Below are positions 38,004 to 50,999 of a stretch of 64,000 nt of DNA, piece by piece. This stretch comes from Metellina segmentata. Taxonomy: Eukaryota > Arthropoda > Arachnida > Araneae > Tetragnathidae. The DNA is taken from positions 88,396,478 to 88,460,477 of the forward strand of contig OX375873.1 in the NCBI GenBank assembly GCA_947359465.1, written 5' to 3'. Positions within the stretch are counted from its first letter, which is position 1; each line of letters begins with the position of its first letter. A model generated the notes under the pieces. That model ran no database searches, was not told where the DNA came from, and was given only the letters and a program-made list of their open reading frames with translations. The translations under genes and the position numbers were made by a program.

Positions 38004-39411
38004 CACTCTATAACAAAAAAAATCGACGCATCAAGAAGGAGTTGTCCGATGGAGACAAAAATTGGTGGATAGAAAAATTACGTACAGAATAGAAAATGAT
38101 TAAAATTTCAGAACAATTGAATGATTTATTTCAGAGTTGCAGTAACGAGCTCAATAAGGTGTTGACGAGCCTCTAGCCTGGATGCAAGCTGCCACACTGC
38201 GTGGCATAGACCAATAAAGCTCCCGGATGGTCTTATGCGGTATTTCTTGCCAAATTTGCTCTAATTGTCGGACTACGTCATCAACGTTCCCTACCGGATG
38301 CAGTCGCCTTCCCATCATATCCCAGACATGCTCGATGGGAGAGAGATCTGGTGATCTGGCTGACCAAGGAAGTGTTTGACAAGCTTGAAGACAGTTCATA
38401 GCAACACGTGCCGTATGTGGTCTAGCATTGTCTTGCTGAAAAATAAGCCCAGGGTACTGCGAAAGGAACGGTAGCAAAACAGGTCTCAGAATGTCGTCAA
38501 CGTACCGCTGTGCATTAAGTGTACCTCTAATGACAACCAAAGGGGTCCGGCTATCAAGGGAAATGGCATCCCAGACCATAACTCCGTGTTTAGGGCCCGT
38601 GTGGCGTGCAATAGTGAAAGCAGGATTGGCACGCTGCGTTGGGCGTCTCCAGACACGTCTTCGATGATCGTCAGGACACAGTTGGAAGCGGGATTCATCA
38701 CTAAAGAGTATACTTCCCCAGTCAGCATCATTCCAGCCTGATCGAGCCAAGCACCACTGTAATCTGGCTCGACAGTGTGCAGGCGTGAGTGGCAGGTGGC
38801 GTAACGGTCGGTAGGAGCGTAGATTTCGCTCTCTCAGCCGTCTGTGAATGGTCATGGTGGACACTCGTGTGTGGGTCGCACGACTGATGGTTGATAGCGA
38901 TGAATCAGGCACTGTGACAGCTGATCTGACAATCACTCTGTCCTCGCGATCTGTTGTGGCCCTACGTCGACCGCTACCATCATGACGCTGAAATCTCTGC
39001 CATTGTCCACCCACTCTTGCCAGCATTTTCTAATCGCCGCATCGCTTCGACTCCCATGACGAGCGATTCTCCGATTTGCCCAACCTGCCTCTTTCAATCC
39101 AATGATACGATCTCTTTCAAACTCTGAAAATTGCTCGTAATGAGCTCGAATCCTGCGGCGAGGCATTTTTTCAGTAGTTGAAAGGTATCCTAAATCGCAA
39201 TGCAGCAGAAATTTTTAACAACAGTTCAAGAACAACTCCTTATATACATCTGCTGGATGCGCAGTTCCGGTGCTCTGGAGATCGCATTATTCATTCATTG
39301 GACACCACATTTGAATCATTTGCATATTTGGTCAAAACATTTTTGCATACGAAATTTCAAAGCAATCGGATGATTCCTTCTTGTTGTGTCGATTTTTTTT
39401 GTTATAGAGTG
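38004..39411 (-). mobile_element. Near-complete Tc1-like element (DD32E spacing)
   Basis: Inverted repeats of about 48 bp start CACTCTATAACAAAAAAAAT, each next to TA (38002-38003 and 39412-39413). Length is 1,408 bp. The right repeat differs from the left at only a few positions, so the insertion is fairly young, consistent with its lying inside the older Tc1. Confidence 0.93.
38151..39166 (-). pseudogene. Tc1-like transposase, one frameshift
   Basis: The start MPRRRIRAHYEQFSEFERDR (39166) leads the first helix-turn-helix (GLKEAGWANRRIARHGSRSD). Near 38995 the frame shifts into a 291-codon frame ending at 38151. That frame has the second DNA-binding segment (TMTIHRRLRERNLRSYRP), the catalytic motifs ILFSDESRF (Asp), FQQDNARPH (Asp) and SPDLSPIEHVWD (Glu), and a complete C-terminus. 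Combined length of about 340 residues is normal for the family. I count 32 residues between second Asp and Glu, not the canonical 34. All three acidic residues are kept, so a single frameshift appears to be the only clear defect. Confidence 0.88.
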
Positions 39412-39612
39412 TAGTTAGATCTTGTTGGAAGAAACAACCATCATCGTCGTAGTATTGCCATAAAGAAGACAAGGCCGAATTACCGAGAACGTCGACGTAT
39501 ACGTCAGCGTTCTTAGTACCAGGTACATAAAGCAAAGATTTTAATCTGGAAAACCCCCAAGATGGATCCTCCTTCTAATTTATGCAGTGTCTAAATACTT
39601 TTCTCCGTAGTG

Positions 39613-40689
39613 TTTATACAGATAGAGAATTGGTAGTAATAAATTCCTCTCTCTATATTGTTAAGAAATTTTACTTAATCCAATAGGTCGTATGACCAAT
39701 TTATTGGAAAATAGTGTGATCAGTTCTAGGGGCTGAGCCTCTTGAGATCTTCTTACTTGCCCCTTTACCCCAATAATTTCTCCTATCTAGCAACACCGAC
39801 CACAGCAAATTTTGTATAATAAATTCAAACTCTTTCTTAAGATTTGCAATCTGTGCTAATTATACAGCAGGCTTTATTTCCGGCTAAACAAAAGACAGAT
39901 GCATCAAAAATTTAGTAAATCATGTAATTCAATAAATTTCAAAAGGGTTAAGAATGATTTTAAAAATTTCATCTTTAACACTTTGAACAGTTATGATGCT
40001 GAAGGAAAATTTATATACAAACGTTGTGAGTGTGCCAAAAACAGAATTGATTTCACAACTAAATTGAAAAGATTATCTGAGTTGAACTGTTAAAGTATGC
40101 ACTGGTGATTGCAAACATTTTTTTTTATTATGCTATTGATACAAAAATCTTACAATAGAGTATAGCGAAAAAATAAGCAAGCGAATAGTGTCGCCATCTA
40201 TAAGTTAAACTCGAAGTAAAATATTCATTTCTAGATAGCAAGTACTTCAAAAGCTATACACTCTTTTTATTTTATATGACTCTGTTCTTTAAAATGTATT
40301 GTGAGAGTTAATTTACGAAATGACAGATTATTATCTATTGCATTTTATTTAAGTGGCAATTTATAAAGTTGAAGATCGATATATAATATTTAAGATAATT
40401 ATTCTTACTGTTTTCATTCTGCATTGTTTCTAATACTGAAAGAAGCATTACAAAATCTAATTTGCCAGTAATGTGATTCTTAAAATTTTAAAGTCAAAAC
40501 AAAGGAGAAAAAGTCATGAAATGTTTACAACATGCAATATTATGTGGTCAAGGAAAGTAGACATTAAAAAATTGCATCATACATTCTCCTTTTCGAAGTC
40601 TTTTCTACACAATTTATCAAACAAAGTAATTAAATAAATACAGGTATTAAAGACTATCGTTGGCACGACCAAACTCAAGGCACTGAATG
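39613..40689. other. Unassigned AT-rich DNA downstream of the sulfotransferase gene
   Basis: A 64-codon plus-strand open frame at 39899-40093 has no recognisable features. Confidence 0.4.
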
Positions 40690-40858
40690 AAAGACTTTTC
40701 ATATGAGATGAGTACAGATATGAAATTTTCATAATATGAAAGTTACATAATATAAAATTTTCACAATATGAAATTTACATAATATGAAAGTTACATAATA
40801 TAAAATGTTCACAATATGAAATTTACATAATATGAAATTTTCATAATATGAATTTCAT
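40690..40858. repeat. Tandem CATAATATGAAA-type repeats
   Basis: Short units (CATAATATGAAAGTTA, CACAATATGAAATTTA) alternate in a higher-order period of about 54 bp. Confidence 0.85.
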
Positions 40859-41414
40859 TTTTATTGGTTTAAATCGGCCAGTCGAGAAAAAATATTTAAA
40901 AATTATTAGAGAAAGTAAACTTAATCCAAGAAGAAGAAAGTGAAAAACTATTTGTCAGATCTGTCGGCAGAGTTGTTTTGCTCACTGTAACTTAACCAAA
41001 TATGTATTTCTCTTCTCTATCACTAAAACATTCCTCATGTGGGTCGATTTATTAGATAATTTAAGAGCGTATTTTGAGATCAATCACACAACTAGGTATG
41101 TACAAATCAACCACAAAATTATTATAAAAAACATATTACCCAATGAAAAATTACGAAAAGTTTTCTTTTAATTCATACAACAGAACTTCAACCCAGACTG
41201 CTTTTATGTCACGTCACATATTACTTTACCTATACATCAATCCAGATTGAGTGTCACACACACATTTTCTTTCTATTCCTAAATCTTTAAGTGTTTATGT
41301 TCTACAACTCATACATAAAGCTTTTAAATTTACAAGAGATTCTTGACGAACGAAACTAACATCGAATGTAAAGCAATCTAGTTGTTAATTTTAACCGTTT
41401 CTATGAAGTTGTGT

Positions 41415-41420
41415 TTTATT
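41415..41420 (-). terminator. Poly(A) signal AATAAA of the sulfotransferase gene
   Basis: TTTATT on the plus strand reads AATAAA on the minus strand, 67 bases beyond the stop codon. Position and sequence are what an animal gene would use for 3'-end formation. Confidence 0.6.
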
Positions 41421-41487
41421 GAGTGAGAAATCAGTGAGAAAAAATTAAGACAAATAAGCAAACATTTATGCAAGGGATACAAAACGT

Positions 41488-42557
41488 TCAATCACAATAT
41501 TGGCACAAATTATATCTTTGCACTATGCCAGAACTTTGCATCATGGGATTATAGAGAGAATTCTTATAGAAAAAAGTACACCCCCTGTCCACGTTCAATC
41601 CGGCCTCGTCATCTGGTATCCATTCCCACTTATTAACACGCATTTTGTGTAAATGTTTGTAAGCGTTGGCACTTCGAAGAATCTTCCTAACGTCCTCGAC
41701 CTTTGAAGAAACACCAATAAACGATAGAAGACCTCTCAAGACATTTTCTGGATTCTTCAAAAAGTGCTCATAAAGCACAATCCTGTAGAAATTATTATGC
41801 CCGCTACCTTCCAGTCTCCGGGCATTCTGAACGTCATTAAGCATTCTGGAGCAGAGACTCCTACCTTGGAAAAACATGTCTGAGCCTGTTGTCCATCCTG
41901 GGTGACTTCGCCTGTTCCTCATATGGAGACTGACTCTCGGGTCACGCTGCAAGATGATGACTTTCAACAATCCCTTGTTCCTCATCAGGAACGACTGCAC
42001 GTCTTGGATGTATACTCGTATTGTCTTGGACAGGACTACCGGTTTGCTTTTGCACAGCTCTTGCACGCATTCGGAAACATTGCCTTGCTGTTCGTCGCGA
42101 CAGAATGCGTAGGACTTCTTCGTCATTTTCTTTACAGTTTGGTCGGAGTACCCTAGTTTAGAATTCAGGATTTTGCAATAGAAGAGGTCTGATAAGTAAT
42201 CCATGGCTTCGGCGATGAATCTTCGTGAAATGGGCTCTTCCCCGTCTTTCAAGGAAGTCGAATCGAATGGATGTAGAGGCTCGTTGAAGTAGAATATGTC
42301 TGGGTGGTGACTTAGAATATCTCCGATTTGAGGTGGACCCGAATCAAAGTAGGATATGATTAAAACTTTCTTCGGGATAGTTGGCGAGATGTGATGGTCA
42401 CCATAATACAAAGAATTCCCTGGCACTTTTACCGTGTTCGGGAGTATGTGTACATTCTGCAAATTGAGGTGATTGGCTTTCTTTTTGTTTACTTGTTTTG
42501 TCGGTTTGGGCTGTTTATGAATGGTGATTGATTTCGTTGAAACATCACAATGCAATC
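41488..42557 (-). CDS. Carbohydrate 6-O-sulfotransferase-like, exon 2 (catalytic domain)
   Basis: The family transfers sulfate from PAPS to carbon 6 of GlcNAc or Gal in Golgi glycans (CHST1-7-like group). This exon encodes residues 51-406 of the predicted protein and the TGA at 41490-41488. Visible motifs are the 5'-phosphosulfate-binding strand and loop KKVLIISYFDSGPPQIGDIL (about 113-132), HHPDIFYFNEPLHPF (135-148) and the 3'-phosphate-binding segment LKVIILQRDPRVSLHMR (248-264). The loop normally contains R-S-G-S-S; here it is D-S-G-P-P, which would weaken PAPS binding. The exon opens after the acceptor TTGATATTACAG at 42558, in phase 1. Its first full codon is TTG, so no start codon is claimed here. 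The frame is intact for over 1 kb, unlike all transposon genes around it. Confidence 0.88.
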
Positions 42558-42600
42558 CTGTAATATCAATAAAGCTTGTTAAACATATTTACAAATATTT

Positions 42601-44075
42601 AATTCTGATGTAGGCATAAATTGTGTAACGGGTGTGTACCATCGAATACAAAATGGAAGAACGAAGCCGTAATGTAAGTAAATAAATGTAATTTTAATTT
42701 CCAATTAATACACACCAACAAAATAATGTTATAACTGAATTCACCAATTAAAACAGAAGCAAATTCTTAATTAAAGTAATCAATTCCACAGACCAAGTAC
42801 AATTCGATTTGATGTTTAAGGATTTTTATACGCGCTACTTTAAAACTTAGATAAAATTTAATTGAACTGAATAAAAAAAAATTACTCTTGTAATACATAT
42901 AGTAGGTAAAATGCCCTCTCTTATGGAAGAATGCAACTGTCATAACACATGCCTTTCCTTTAATGTAAACTTTAAACATAAGGGATTCACACTCTTATAT
43001 CCGTTTTGCAACCTACAGTTTTGACCTTTATGGACCTAGGATTTTATCAATCGATGTGGTTATTTAGTGAATGTGTGTTTTGGGAGAAAACAATACTGCA
43101 CTACTTAGAAATCTCGTGACTCTCAGAGGGTTAAAATATGGCTAAATATGGCCCTTGCGCCATAAAACCCAACTAAGAGTGTTAAAATTCCGTAAATCCT
43201 TAGGATTTCTGCATCAAATATATTTACAATGCCTTTTATTTTATTTTTTAATGCCCAAAATATTTTTGATGCCTTTAGCCTTTCCTCATGCAAAATTCAG
43301 AACCTATTGCTTAGGGAAATAACCACAATTAGCAGGCATATATTTATGCTTGCAACGCATTTAACTTTTTAAGCCAAGTATGCAAAGGTAATTATATACA
43401 AACTTAAGGCTTCATTTCCATGAAATATGAGTTGTAATTAACATTAAACTTGCATGAAGTCATCTTCCACGTTTTAATCATTTATTAGTTTCTGCTCCTA
43501 TGGGCTTTGTGTGATTTGCATAATTTCACTACATACCCCTTCATCGTGATATATAGACTTATGAAATTTTTGAATGCATAAACTTTTCCCTAATTTATTA
43601 ATTTTGAGACTTACCCTTTCGTAAATCAGGTCACTTTACATTTTCCGTAATCACTGAAATTTTCAGGCGTGCATTTTATCATTGAGTGAATCTGCTTTAG
43701 AATTGACACGAAATAGCTGAACTGCATGCAGCATGTCGTCATTCAAAATGCAAAAAGTCGTAAGTCTAAAAACTGCATTTTTCAGGAGAGCAAAAAAAAA
43801 TAATAATAATCGTTTTTCTTATAATTTGATTATATTATTGTTATTATATTAATATGGTTGTAACTTGTATTGGATCAGGTGATGACATAAGAGATTTTTC
43901 CACTAAGGGGAAACCACAAAAAGTCACATATAGCAATAATAAAAGCAAAAACGGAATTTTTGACGTACGATCTCTTGCACTTTGAGTGACGATATTTTTT
44001 AAGTGAAACAACATATAGTTAAGTTAAACAAACTGTTGTTTATTACATAGTAAATTAACAAGATTTCTCTCTTTC
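42601..44075. other. Intronic AT-rich DNA with one SINE tail
   Basis: Only the tail CCCTTGCGCCATAAAACCC at 43138-43169 is recognised. Confidence 0.45.
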
Positions 44076-44292
44076 ATCCTCCAAGCTGCTTAGACAAGAT
44101 ATATACGTATATCTCTTCCATCAAAACCTGTCCAATTTTGCTGATGACGACATATCTCGCAGTCAAGATGCTGCCGCTTTTTTTTTATGATGACGATATC
44201 AAGAGCTGGTCAGTTTTCGTCTAATCTCGTCCATCAAGATCTGGTGACTTCTGCTAACGACGAAATCCTTGTCAAGAAAACCACCAGGAGGG
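44076..44292. mobile_element. piggyBac-like MITE, copy f
   Basis: The right end is AGAAAACCACCAGGAGGG followed by TAAA. The left end TCCTCCAAGCTGCTTAGAC is decayed. The inside has AATCTCGTCCATCAAGATC and TGATGACGACATATCTCG units. It is intronic to the sulfotransferase gene. Confidence 0.7.
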
Positions 44293-44889
44293 TAAATGCA
44301 TACATACCCTAAAATTTCAGATAACGCCAATGCATCTGCATTTATGAATGCTTTCTCTCTCTCTGTTTACCAGTTCTCGATTCTCCGAACTGATTTTAAA
44401 TAGAGCAATAATACACTCCATTGCAATTTACATCAGTGTTAATATTTACCTAGAAAAATTACTCTATTTACTATTACTATTGCCTATTTTTCAAGTTGCG
44501 ATAAACAAGTAGGCACGTTTCATCTTCAAATAAATACACCACTCTCCCTTTTACAGGTATGTCGTCAATCTATACAAGCAAGCAAGGTCTTGCTTGTCGA
44601 TACCCGATTTTAATAATTAGCAGAAAAGTACAATTTTTTAGGGAAAGTGTAATAAGATCGTTTGTTATCTATTTTAACTATATAGATATCCTTTAATACC
44701 CTAGTAAAAAACGTCATAATTATAATTTTGTCATGCACACTCCTCATCTTTTCTCATAGTACATTGTTGTGTGTTTATATGCTGTTAATTGGTTGAATGG
44801 AATTTTATGGCACACGAGCCATTTTTTGGCTGAGATGCGTCAACCACAAGACAAGCAATGTAAAATAATACACATATAGAAAGACCAGC

Positions 44890-45560
44890 AGAAATACGCA
44901 GCTTTGCTCGTGTTTAATTAATAATACGTTGATTGAAAAGTCCTCATCAATTACTTTTCATAAAAGAATGTTAGCATCATTTAAGTGTACGGGAAAAAAT
45001 TTTTAATATCCATTTTAACTTCTCCATCCTTTCTACAATTTACTTCGGACGCAAATATACATACATGTTGTATCCATCCAAATAATCCATTTCGTAATCG
45101 GCGCACTTCTGCTGAATGTTTTTTTTTCTAATGTGACTACTACAGAAGTTAATTTTGAGTTTTCGAGTGACTACGAATATTCCCGTTCATTCATTTTCAA
45201 GAAAAATAGCGAGTTTTTGGCGGATAGTTTTGCATTTAGTTTTCCTATGAATATGTTTTACTTGTGCCATTCTTGCACCTAGTATGCGATATTTTCGAAT
45301 TTCATCATCAATATCAAAGAATGGTAAATTAAATTGTTACGGCATTCGTGACGAATTTAGTTTGAAGCAGACGTAATTTTTCTTGAAAATTACATTTAGC
45401 GACAGGTGGAATAATGGAACTTCTGTTAGATATATAAAGCGGTTTTGACTTTTGTCTTTTCTCTATACAAATCCACCTTTTGATCCATCTTCACCACATT
45501 TGGTACACTTATATTTTAAAACCCTGTGGGTGTGATAGTCTACATATTTACCCGCGTTCT
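44890..45560 (-). mobile_element. Old, diverged relative of the Helitron family
   Basis: CTACAATTTACTTCGGACGC and TTTTACTTGTGCCATTCTTG match, with about 70-75% identity, the internal order seen in Helitron copy 2 (22800-23100). Ends are not recognisable. Confidence 0.5.
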
Positions 45561-46477
45561 ATTTGTCCAAGGGGGCTAAAAATGTACGACATTCGTGACT
45601 AATTTAATTGGGAACAAACGGCAATTTTCCCTGAAAATTCCATTGAGCGGCATGTGGGATAACGGAGCTTTTGGTAGAAATAAAGATGATTTTATAGCAC
45701 TTTTACAAAACGAAAAGCACTGCATTCAACAACGAATGATTGACATGTATCCAAGTTGGATAATAACAGCTTCAATATGTTCAGTAAGCAACTTCGACTT
45801 TCCGTCACTTAAGACAAAAAATTATAATATTTCAAAATTACAAACTGTGATATTATTCCAATATCAACAAAGTCTTGTTTAAAATTCTCCTTTTTTTTTA
45901 ACTAACATACAGTTTAAAATTGAATTCTTATGGTACTTTTTTAAATTCACAGAAATTCAGTTTCTAAATTTGTATAAAGCACGTACCTATTTAGAATGAT
46001 AGATGTAGTTACTTGACTATGAAGTACAACTTTCAATAACATCGAATGAAACACAAAAAACAACTGAAATTTAATTGATTTTAATCGATTTTCAATGAAA
46101 AGCTACAACACAATTTTCAAATATATATTTGAGCTACAACGTATTACTATCCATTCCAATTTAACGTAACCCATCTTATCTTAAAGTTATTTTTCTTAAT
46201 TTACTTGTTACTTTAAAATAAGAAATTAAACGCTTTAAAAATATTTTGAAGTGTATATTTTATTTCTTTTATGATACAGCAATCTGGCACACCATTAATT
46301 ATTTGACCAAAGATGTAAAGACGAGATGTTTTCAAACGCTTGGTAATACAGCTCCCGGAACCATTTTTTTTTATCCGTGACTTATATTCTGTTAGTATTA
46401 GCAATGATTTTCGGAGTGTCTTTTTGTGGTATAATTCCATTTAAGGTCTTGTAATATCAATATATTTTTATTTCTAA
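45561..46477. other. Unassigned intronic DNA
   Basis: Open frames of 95 codons (plus, 45595-45882) and 75 codons (minus, 46440-46213) are present. Neither matches a family I know. Confidence 0.35.
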
Positions 46478-47590
46478 CTAGCAAAATACCCGCCCTTACT
46501 CGGTTTGAATTGGTTTACTCTAGACTGAAGAGATGATCAAAATATATCATGACTTACGTATCTCGTAGAATAAAATAATATTTTAACACGCTTCGCCATC
46601 TTTATAAATTCTACAACTTACTTTGGACACAAATCCTACACATGCATATCCATTCATGTAATACATTTCTCATACATCGCACCCTTGCTGTATGACAAAG
46701 CTACAAAGTGACGAAAGGTGACACTAAGGTTACTGCTACAAAAGACGATTTTGAGGGAGATTTGGAATTCTTTTTCTTAAGTTCTTTTCATGTTCAACTC
46801 AATTAATAAAAATTACGATTTACGGCGAGTGCTCTCGAACTCATAGTCAACAAAACAATATTTTTTTACTTGTGGCACTCTTGCATTCGGTATGTGACAT
46901 CGTGAAATTTTGCAATCTTCTCCTGTCATTATGAAAACGAATTTTTTAATGTTTTAAAAGTTCTAGTTCGGATTTTTTAAACATTATTATTCTTTCAATA
47001 ATGGCATAGTTACACTTCAAATTTTCTGTATTCTGACTTACCTGCCACTTTAAGTCGAATACTTTGTGGTGGTGTTGCGTGTGATGAAAAAGAAACACCA
47101 ATTTACTAAAGTAATAAATATATAAAACAGAAAACAAAAGAAGACAACGAAATAAAACAAGCTAAAAGTTGTTCTAAAGATATTAATTTATGATTCCTTT
47201 TTATCTCTTCATCGCACTGTTGCCACAACTTACAACTAAAAAGTACTCAAAATATAGAAATGCGTAAATAATTCAGAACAAAAGAAACAGAAAATATTAC
47301 TGCACGTGATCAACCAACATGAGTTTCCGTTTCATTCACGTTCATTGAAAAATATCGTCTGTCCTAAATATTCGGTAATCATTTATACTGCGCAAAGAAC
47401 AAAAATAAGACTAAATAAATGAAGTATCACCAGCTAAAATTCCATAAAAAAATAATTGCTTTTTCAGCAGTACTGGTAAAGCAATCCAAGTAATCGTAAT
47501 ATTTGAAATACATTCCAATTTTTCTCGAACTACCAAATTATGGTTGATTTATATACACTTACTCTGGTGTTTTATTTTGAAACTTGTTTA

Positions 47591-48537
47591 TTGGATCATC
47601 CGGAAAGTTTTGCGCGTTTTTTAAGATAAATACCAACAAAGCAGTACAAAAACATAAGAACATTTTATTGAATCACATACGACACATTTTGTTCTCTGAC
47701 TTTTTGCCATCTTTCTGGCAGCTTGAAAATTTTTTTTTTTAAATCATTGGGCCTATTTGTATAAAGAAGTTATCGAAGTGCTGTTTGACAGTCTCCAAAG
47801 AATTGAACTCCAGGCAGTTCAAAGAATTTTGAAGTGACCTGAAGAGGTGAAAATATGAGGGGGCAAGGTCTAGTCAATAAAGGGGTGACACAAAACATCT
47901 CAGCCATACTCAATAAGTCTGTCTGGCATTCAGCGAAATGTGGGGCCGAGCATTGTCATGCTGGAAGACAGCACCTCGACGATTGGTCAGTTCTGGCCTC
48001 TTTGCTTCGATTTCTGCTTTTAATACTGTTATTTGAGAACAGTATTTTTCCGAATGTATTGTCTGATTTTGGAATATTTAGACTGTGTGATAGTTCTTGA
48101 ACTGTGTAAAGTGGATTTTCAGCGATAGCATCTTTTAATAGGTCCTCGTTTACAGAGGATGGTTGTCCAGAGCGGGCTTCATATTCGAGGCTGAAATTTC
48201 CAAGCTCAAATTTAACAAACCACCTTCCAACTGTGGCCTCAGAAACAGCACTATGTCCATATACACCACACATTTTACAAGCAGTCTGACTAACATTTTT
48301 TCCTTTCTTAAAATTAAACAGCATAATATGACAAAAAATTAACTTTCTGGTTCTTTATTCTTAGCACTGCAGTGAAACAAAAATTATACCACAACACATG
48401 CTATAATTATGCAGTGTAAGCAAAAAACACCGAATTTAAACATCTGCTTCAACCAAGTTCACTCCTTATCAGTGTTAGCAAAATAATAACAAAGCTATCT
48501 TCGATTTGAAAACGCGCATTTTTTCCGTATGACCCAA
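47591..48537 (-). mobile_element. mariner (DD34D-type) element with central deletion
   Basis: The inverted ends TTGGATCATCCGGAAAGTTT (left) and TTGGGTCATACGGAAAAAAT (right, reverse complement) lie next to TA at 47589-47590 and 48538-48539. Length is 947 bp, about 350 bp short of a full mariner. Confidence 0.92.
47650..48324 (-). pseudogene. mariner transposase lacking its catalytic centre
   Basis: The first block (48324-47956) begins MLFNFKKGKNVSQTACKMC and carries the paired DNA-binding helices (AVSEATVGRWFVKFELGNFS) and the ENPLYTVQELSHSLNIPKS linker. It then jumps to a region matching the part around the second and third Asp, but the usual HDNARPH reads like QCSAPHFAE. The C-terminal block (about 47870-47700) has FGDCQTAL and PNDLKKKFSSCQKDGKKSE. 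The first two Asp residues are missing, so the enzyme is dead. The sequence resembles mariners of the group that gave rise to vertebrate SETMAR. Confidence 0.8.
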
Positions 48538-49017
48538 TAAATATAACAATAAAGAATTCTTTAGTATTGCATTCATTAAACTAATAGATAATGCATAAAA
48601 TAAAACACATTGCAATCAAATATCTGGAATAAAATTAATGTGGTGACTGTACAAACACATAAACACAAAATCGAACATAGAACAGAAAGACAGACCGACA
48701 TACTTTCGCAACCAAGTTCACTCACTAAATTAAGATAAGTACTCACTGTATGCAAAATTCCATGAAAATATATTAAACAGTGTGGACGTGTATAGGGCAC
48801 ATACAATATAAACAGACAGACACCAAACGCGCGACAGGCGGATTTGGAATCAGAAGGGTCCAGAACGGATAGAAAACTTGAAATAGGTTAACAATATTTA
48901 ATGTACAAACAAACACTGCATTTTTATTTATATAGATGCCTAACCACTAACATCTTGCCTTTGTCCCTATAAGGTTCAAGATGATGGCTATTTGTGGTTG
49001 AATTTAGTTTGGTTTTG

Positions 49018-49262
49018 TTGAACTTACGTCGGCACTGGAGCTATTGGCGAAGGTCCAGGATAATCCCGAAGGGAAACACGCGAGGACAACACCTCGTAAT
49101 TGTGAATCAGTCAGGTGTCGAACGACTATTCGTGGAGGAGTGTCAAGAGGTTAAGTCGATGCAACTCCTAACAGGGACAATCACCAACATCCATGAGCTT
49201 ACCCTAGGATTTGAACCCAGTTTGCTACAGGGGGACAGATAAACATTATGACCATTATAACA
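49018..49262 (-). mobile_element. tRNA-derived SINE, diverged copy
   Basis: ACGTCGGCACTGGAGC, GAGGACAACACCTCGTAATT and the reversed B box GGATTTGAACCCAG lie in family order. Some segments are replaced or deleted. Confidence 0.7.
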
Positions 49263-50999
49263 GATAGACAGCTACTGATATAAAGAACATAACAGAATAT
49301 TTGTAATGAAGAATTTTAGAATAAATTTAAATAGTGGAAAGTTACAAGCTATTATTTTTAAATGAAGTCTATAATATACGAAGAAAGTTAAAAGGCCTTT
49401 GAAGATGTAAGTGAAGTCAAAATCATCATTAAAATCGTAATAAGAGTCCAACTTAACTTGCACTAAATGTGAAAATAAATTGACGGATTGATTATGAACA
49501 TTTTTCTGCGATATCGGATGTTGCTTTTTCAGCCGAAAAAAATAGTTCCCTTTGGATTACCAAGTGTTTAAATTTTGTATAATCCCATGTTTGTTTATGT
49601 GATATAAACAGGTAGAAAGCATTGATTCTCATCAGTTCCAGTTTTTTTTGAGCTGAGAAATATTCTATATAAATAAACATAAGCATATCATGCCTGCGGT
49701 GTAACAATGGTCTGGCATTACAAGTGATGAATTCCTAGGAAACCAGGTAAAAAGGTGTGCAACGTGACTTTCATAAACTTAACGCTCCCCATACGAATTC
49801 GTCGATACAATAATCATGAAATGAAAAACTTGTTCTAAACTCTAAATGGGAATCCCCCAGTTTTAGTTCGTCGATGGCTTTTACTCTTATTGGAACAGCT
49901 TTGCTAGTGCCTCAGATTTAAAGCTGTTGGACGACTATAAAAATTCTTTACAAGCTTAGGTCACATTCATTAGTAAAGAAGCCAGTTGTAATTTTGTTGT
50001 CGAGAATTTATCACGTATCCTTGATCAAAATGGATTCTGTAGACAAATAGATAAAAAATGGTGCTTTAATTTCACAGAATAAGAACATGACCTGTTTTAA
50101 TTACGTTTCTTTAAAAGACAGTAATTTATTTACTATAGTGAACATATATTATAATTTTGTACATTCGAATTTTAATTTTTTTTAATGTATTAATTACAGT
50201 ACTATGTATGTTCTTCTTTAAATAATAAGTAATTTTTTTAATAAGTATTTATGTTTTACTTTGTATGACAGTTTGAACAAACTATTCGAAAAAAGCAAAT
50301 GGAAAGACATTGTCAAAAAATCCTGCAGTTTTCATTCAATTTCTCTTATTTTCTAACGAAATAAAATGAATTACCTTTCCACTGAGACATGTTCCAAAAT
50401 AATTGATTCACCAGTCAGTCATTTGTTCGGGTCAAGTATATTTTAACATTGCTAATGATTCGTTCAGTAACTACCACTTATGGAAATGCTTGTTTCATGA
50501 TACTGAAACGGACATAAAACATGAATCACATCTCGTTTGGGAATTCGTGCTAAAAATATTCCAGACATTTTTATTGCAGGGCGTTCATCTGACAGAATTG
50601 TATGGAATCACGTAGCTTTGGATCAATCCTTAACTATTACATTTCATGTTCAGTTCCATTTCTTTCGAATAAATGGGTATACGATGCAATGAAAAACCAA
50701 ATTTCAGCCAGTTTATGGAAACATCATATATCAATGTCTATAATGTGAATAACATTGCTTTTATGAATTTATATAGCTAATTATAAGACAGGTTCAACAC
50801 CTACAGCTTTACAAATCGATTAAAAGTAACACGCATTTAAATCAAAGTAGAAGATATTTTAATACATAGCATACTTCAGGATTGTTTTCAAAAATGTATA
50901 AATGAGATAGTTCTATTTATCCACAAACCTATTTTCGTTGCTTTCACAACTCAATAAATGACAGAAAATTTTTGGTCACGTATATTTTCATAGCATATA
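49263..50999. other. Unassigned intronic DNA
   Basis: Only short open frames without motifs. Confidence 0.4.

Larger units (their letters stand above)
46478..48936 (-). mobile_element. Helitron copy 5, split by a mariner
   Basis: On the minus strand it starts A|TCTATATAAATAAAAATG at 48936 and ends CTAG at 46478 with the hairpin derived from CCGAGTAAGG. It is the most diverged of the five. The tract matching CAACTAAATATAACAATAAA in other copies is interrupted at a TA by the mariner at 47591-48537. Confidence 0.88.

Noticed and set aside
41902..42156. 84-codon plus-strand frame opposite the sulfotransferase
   Set aside because: It is a shadow of the conserved minus-strand exon.
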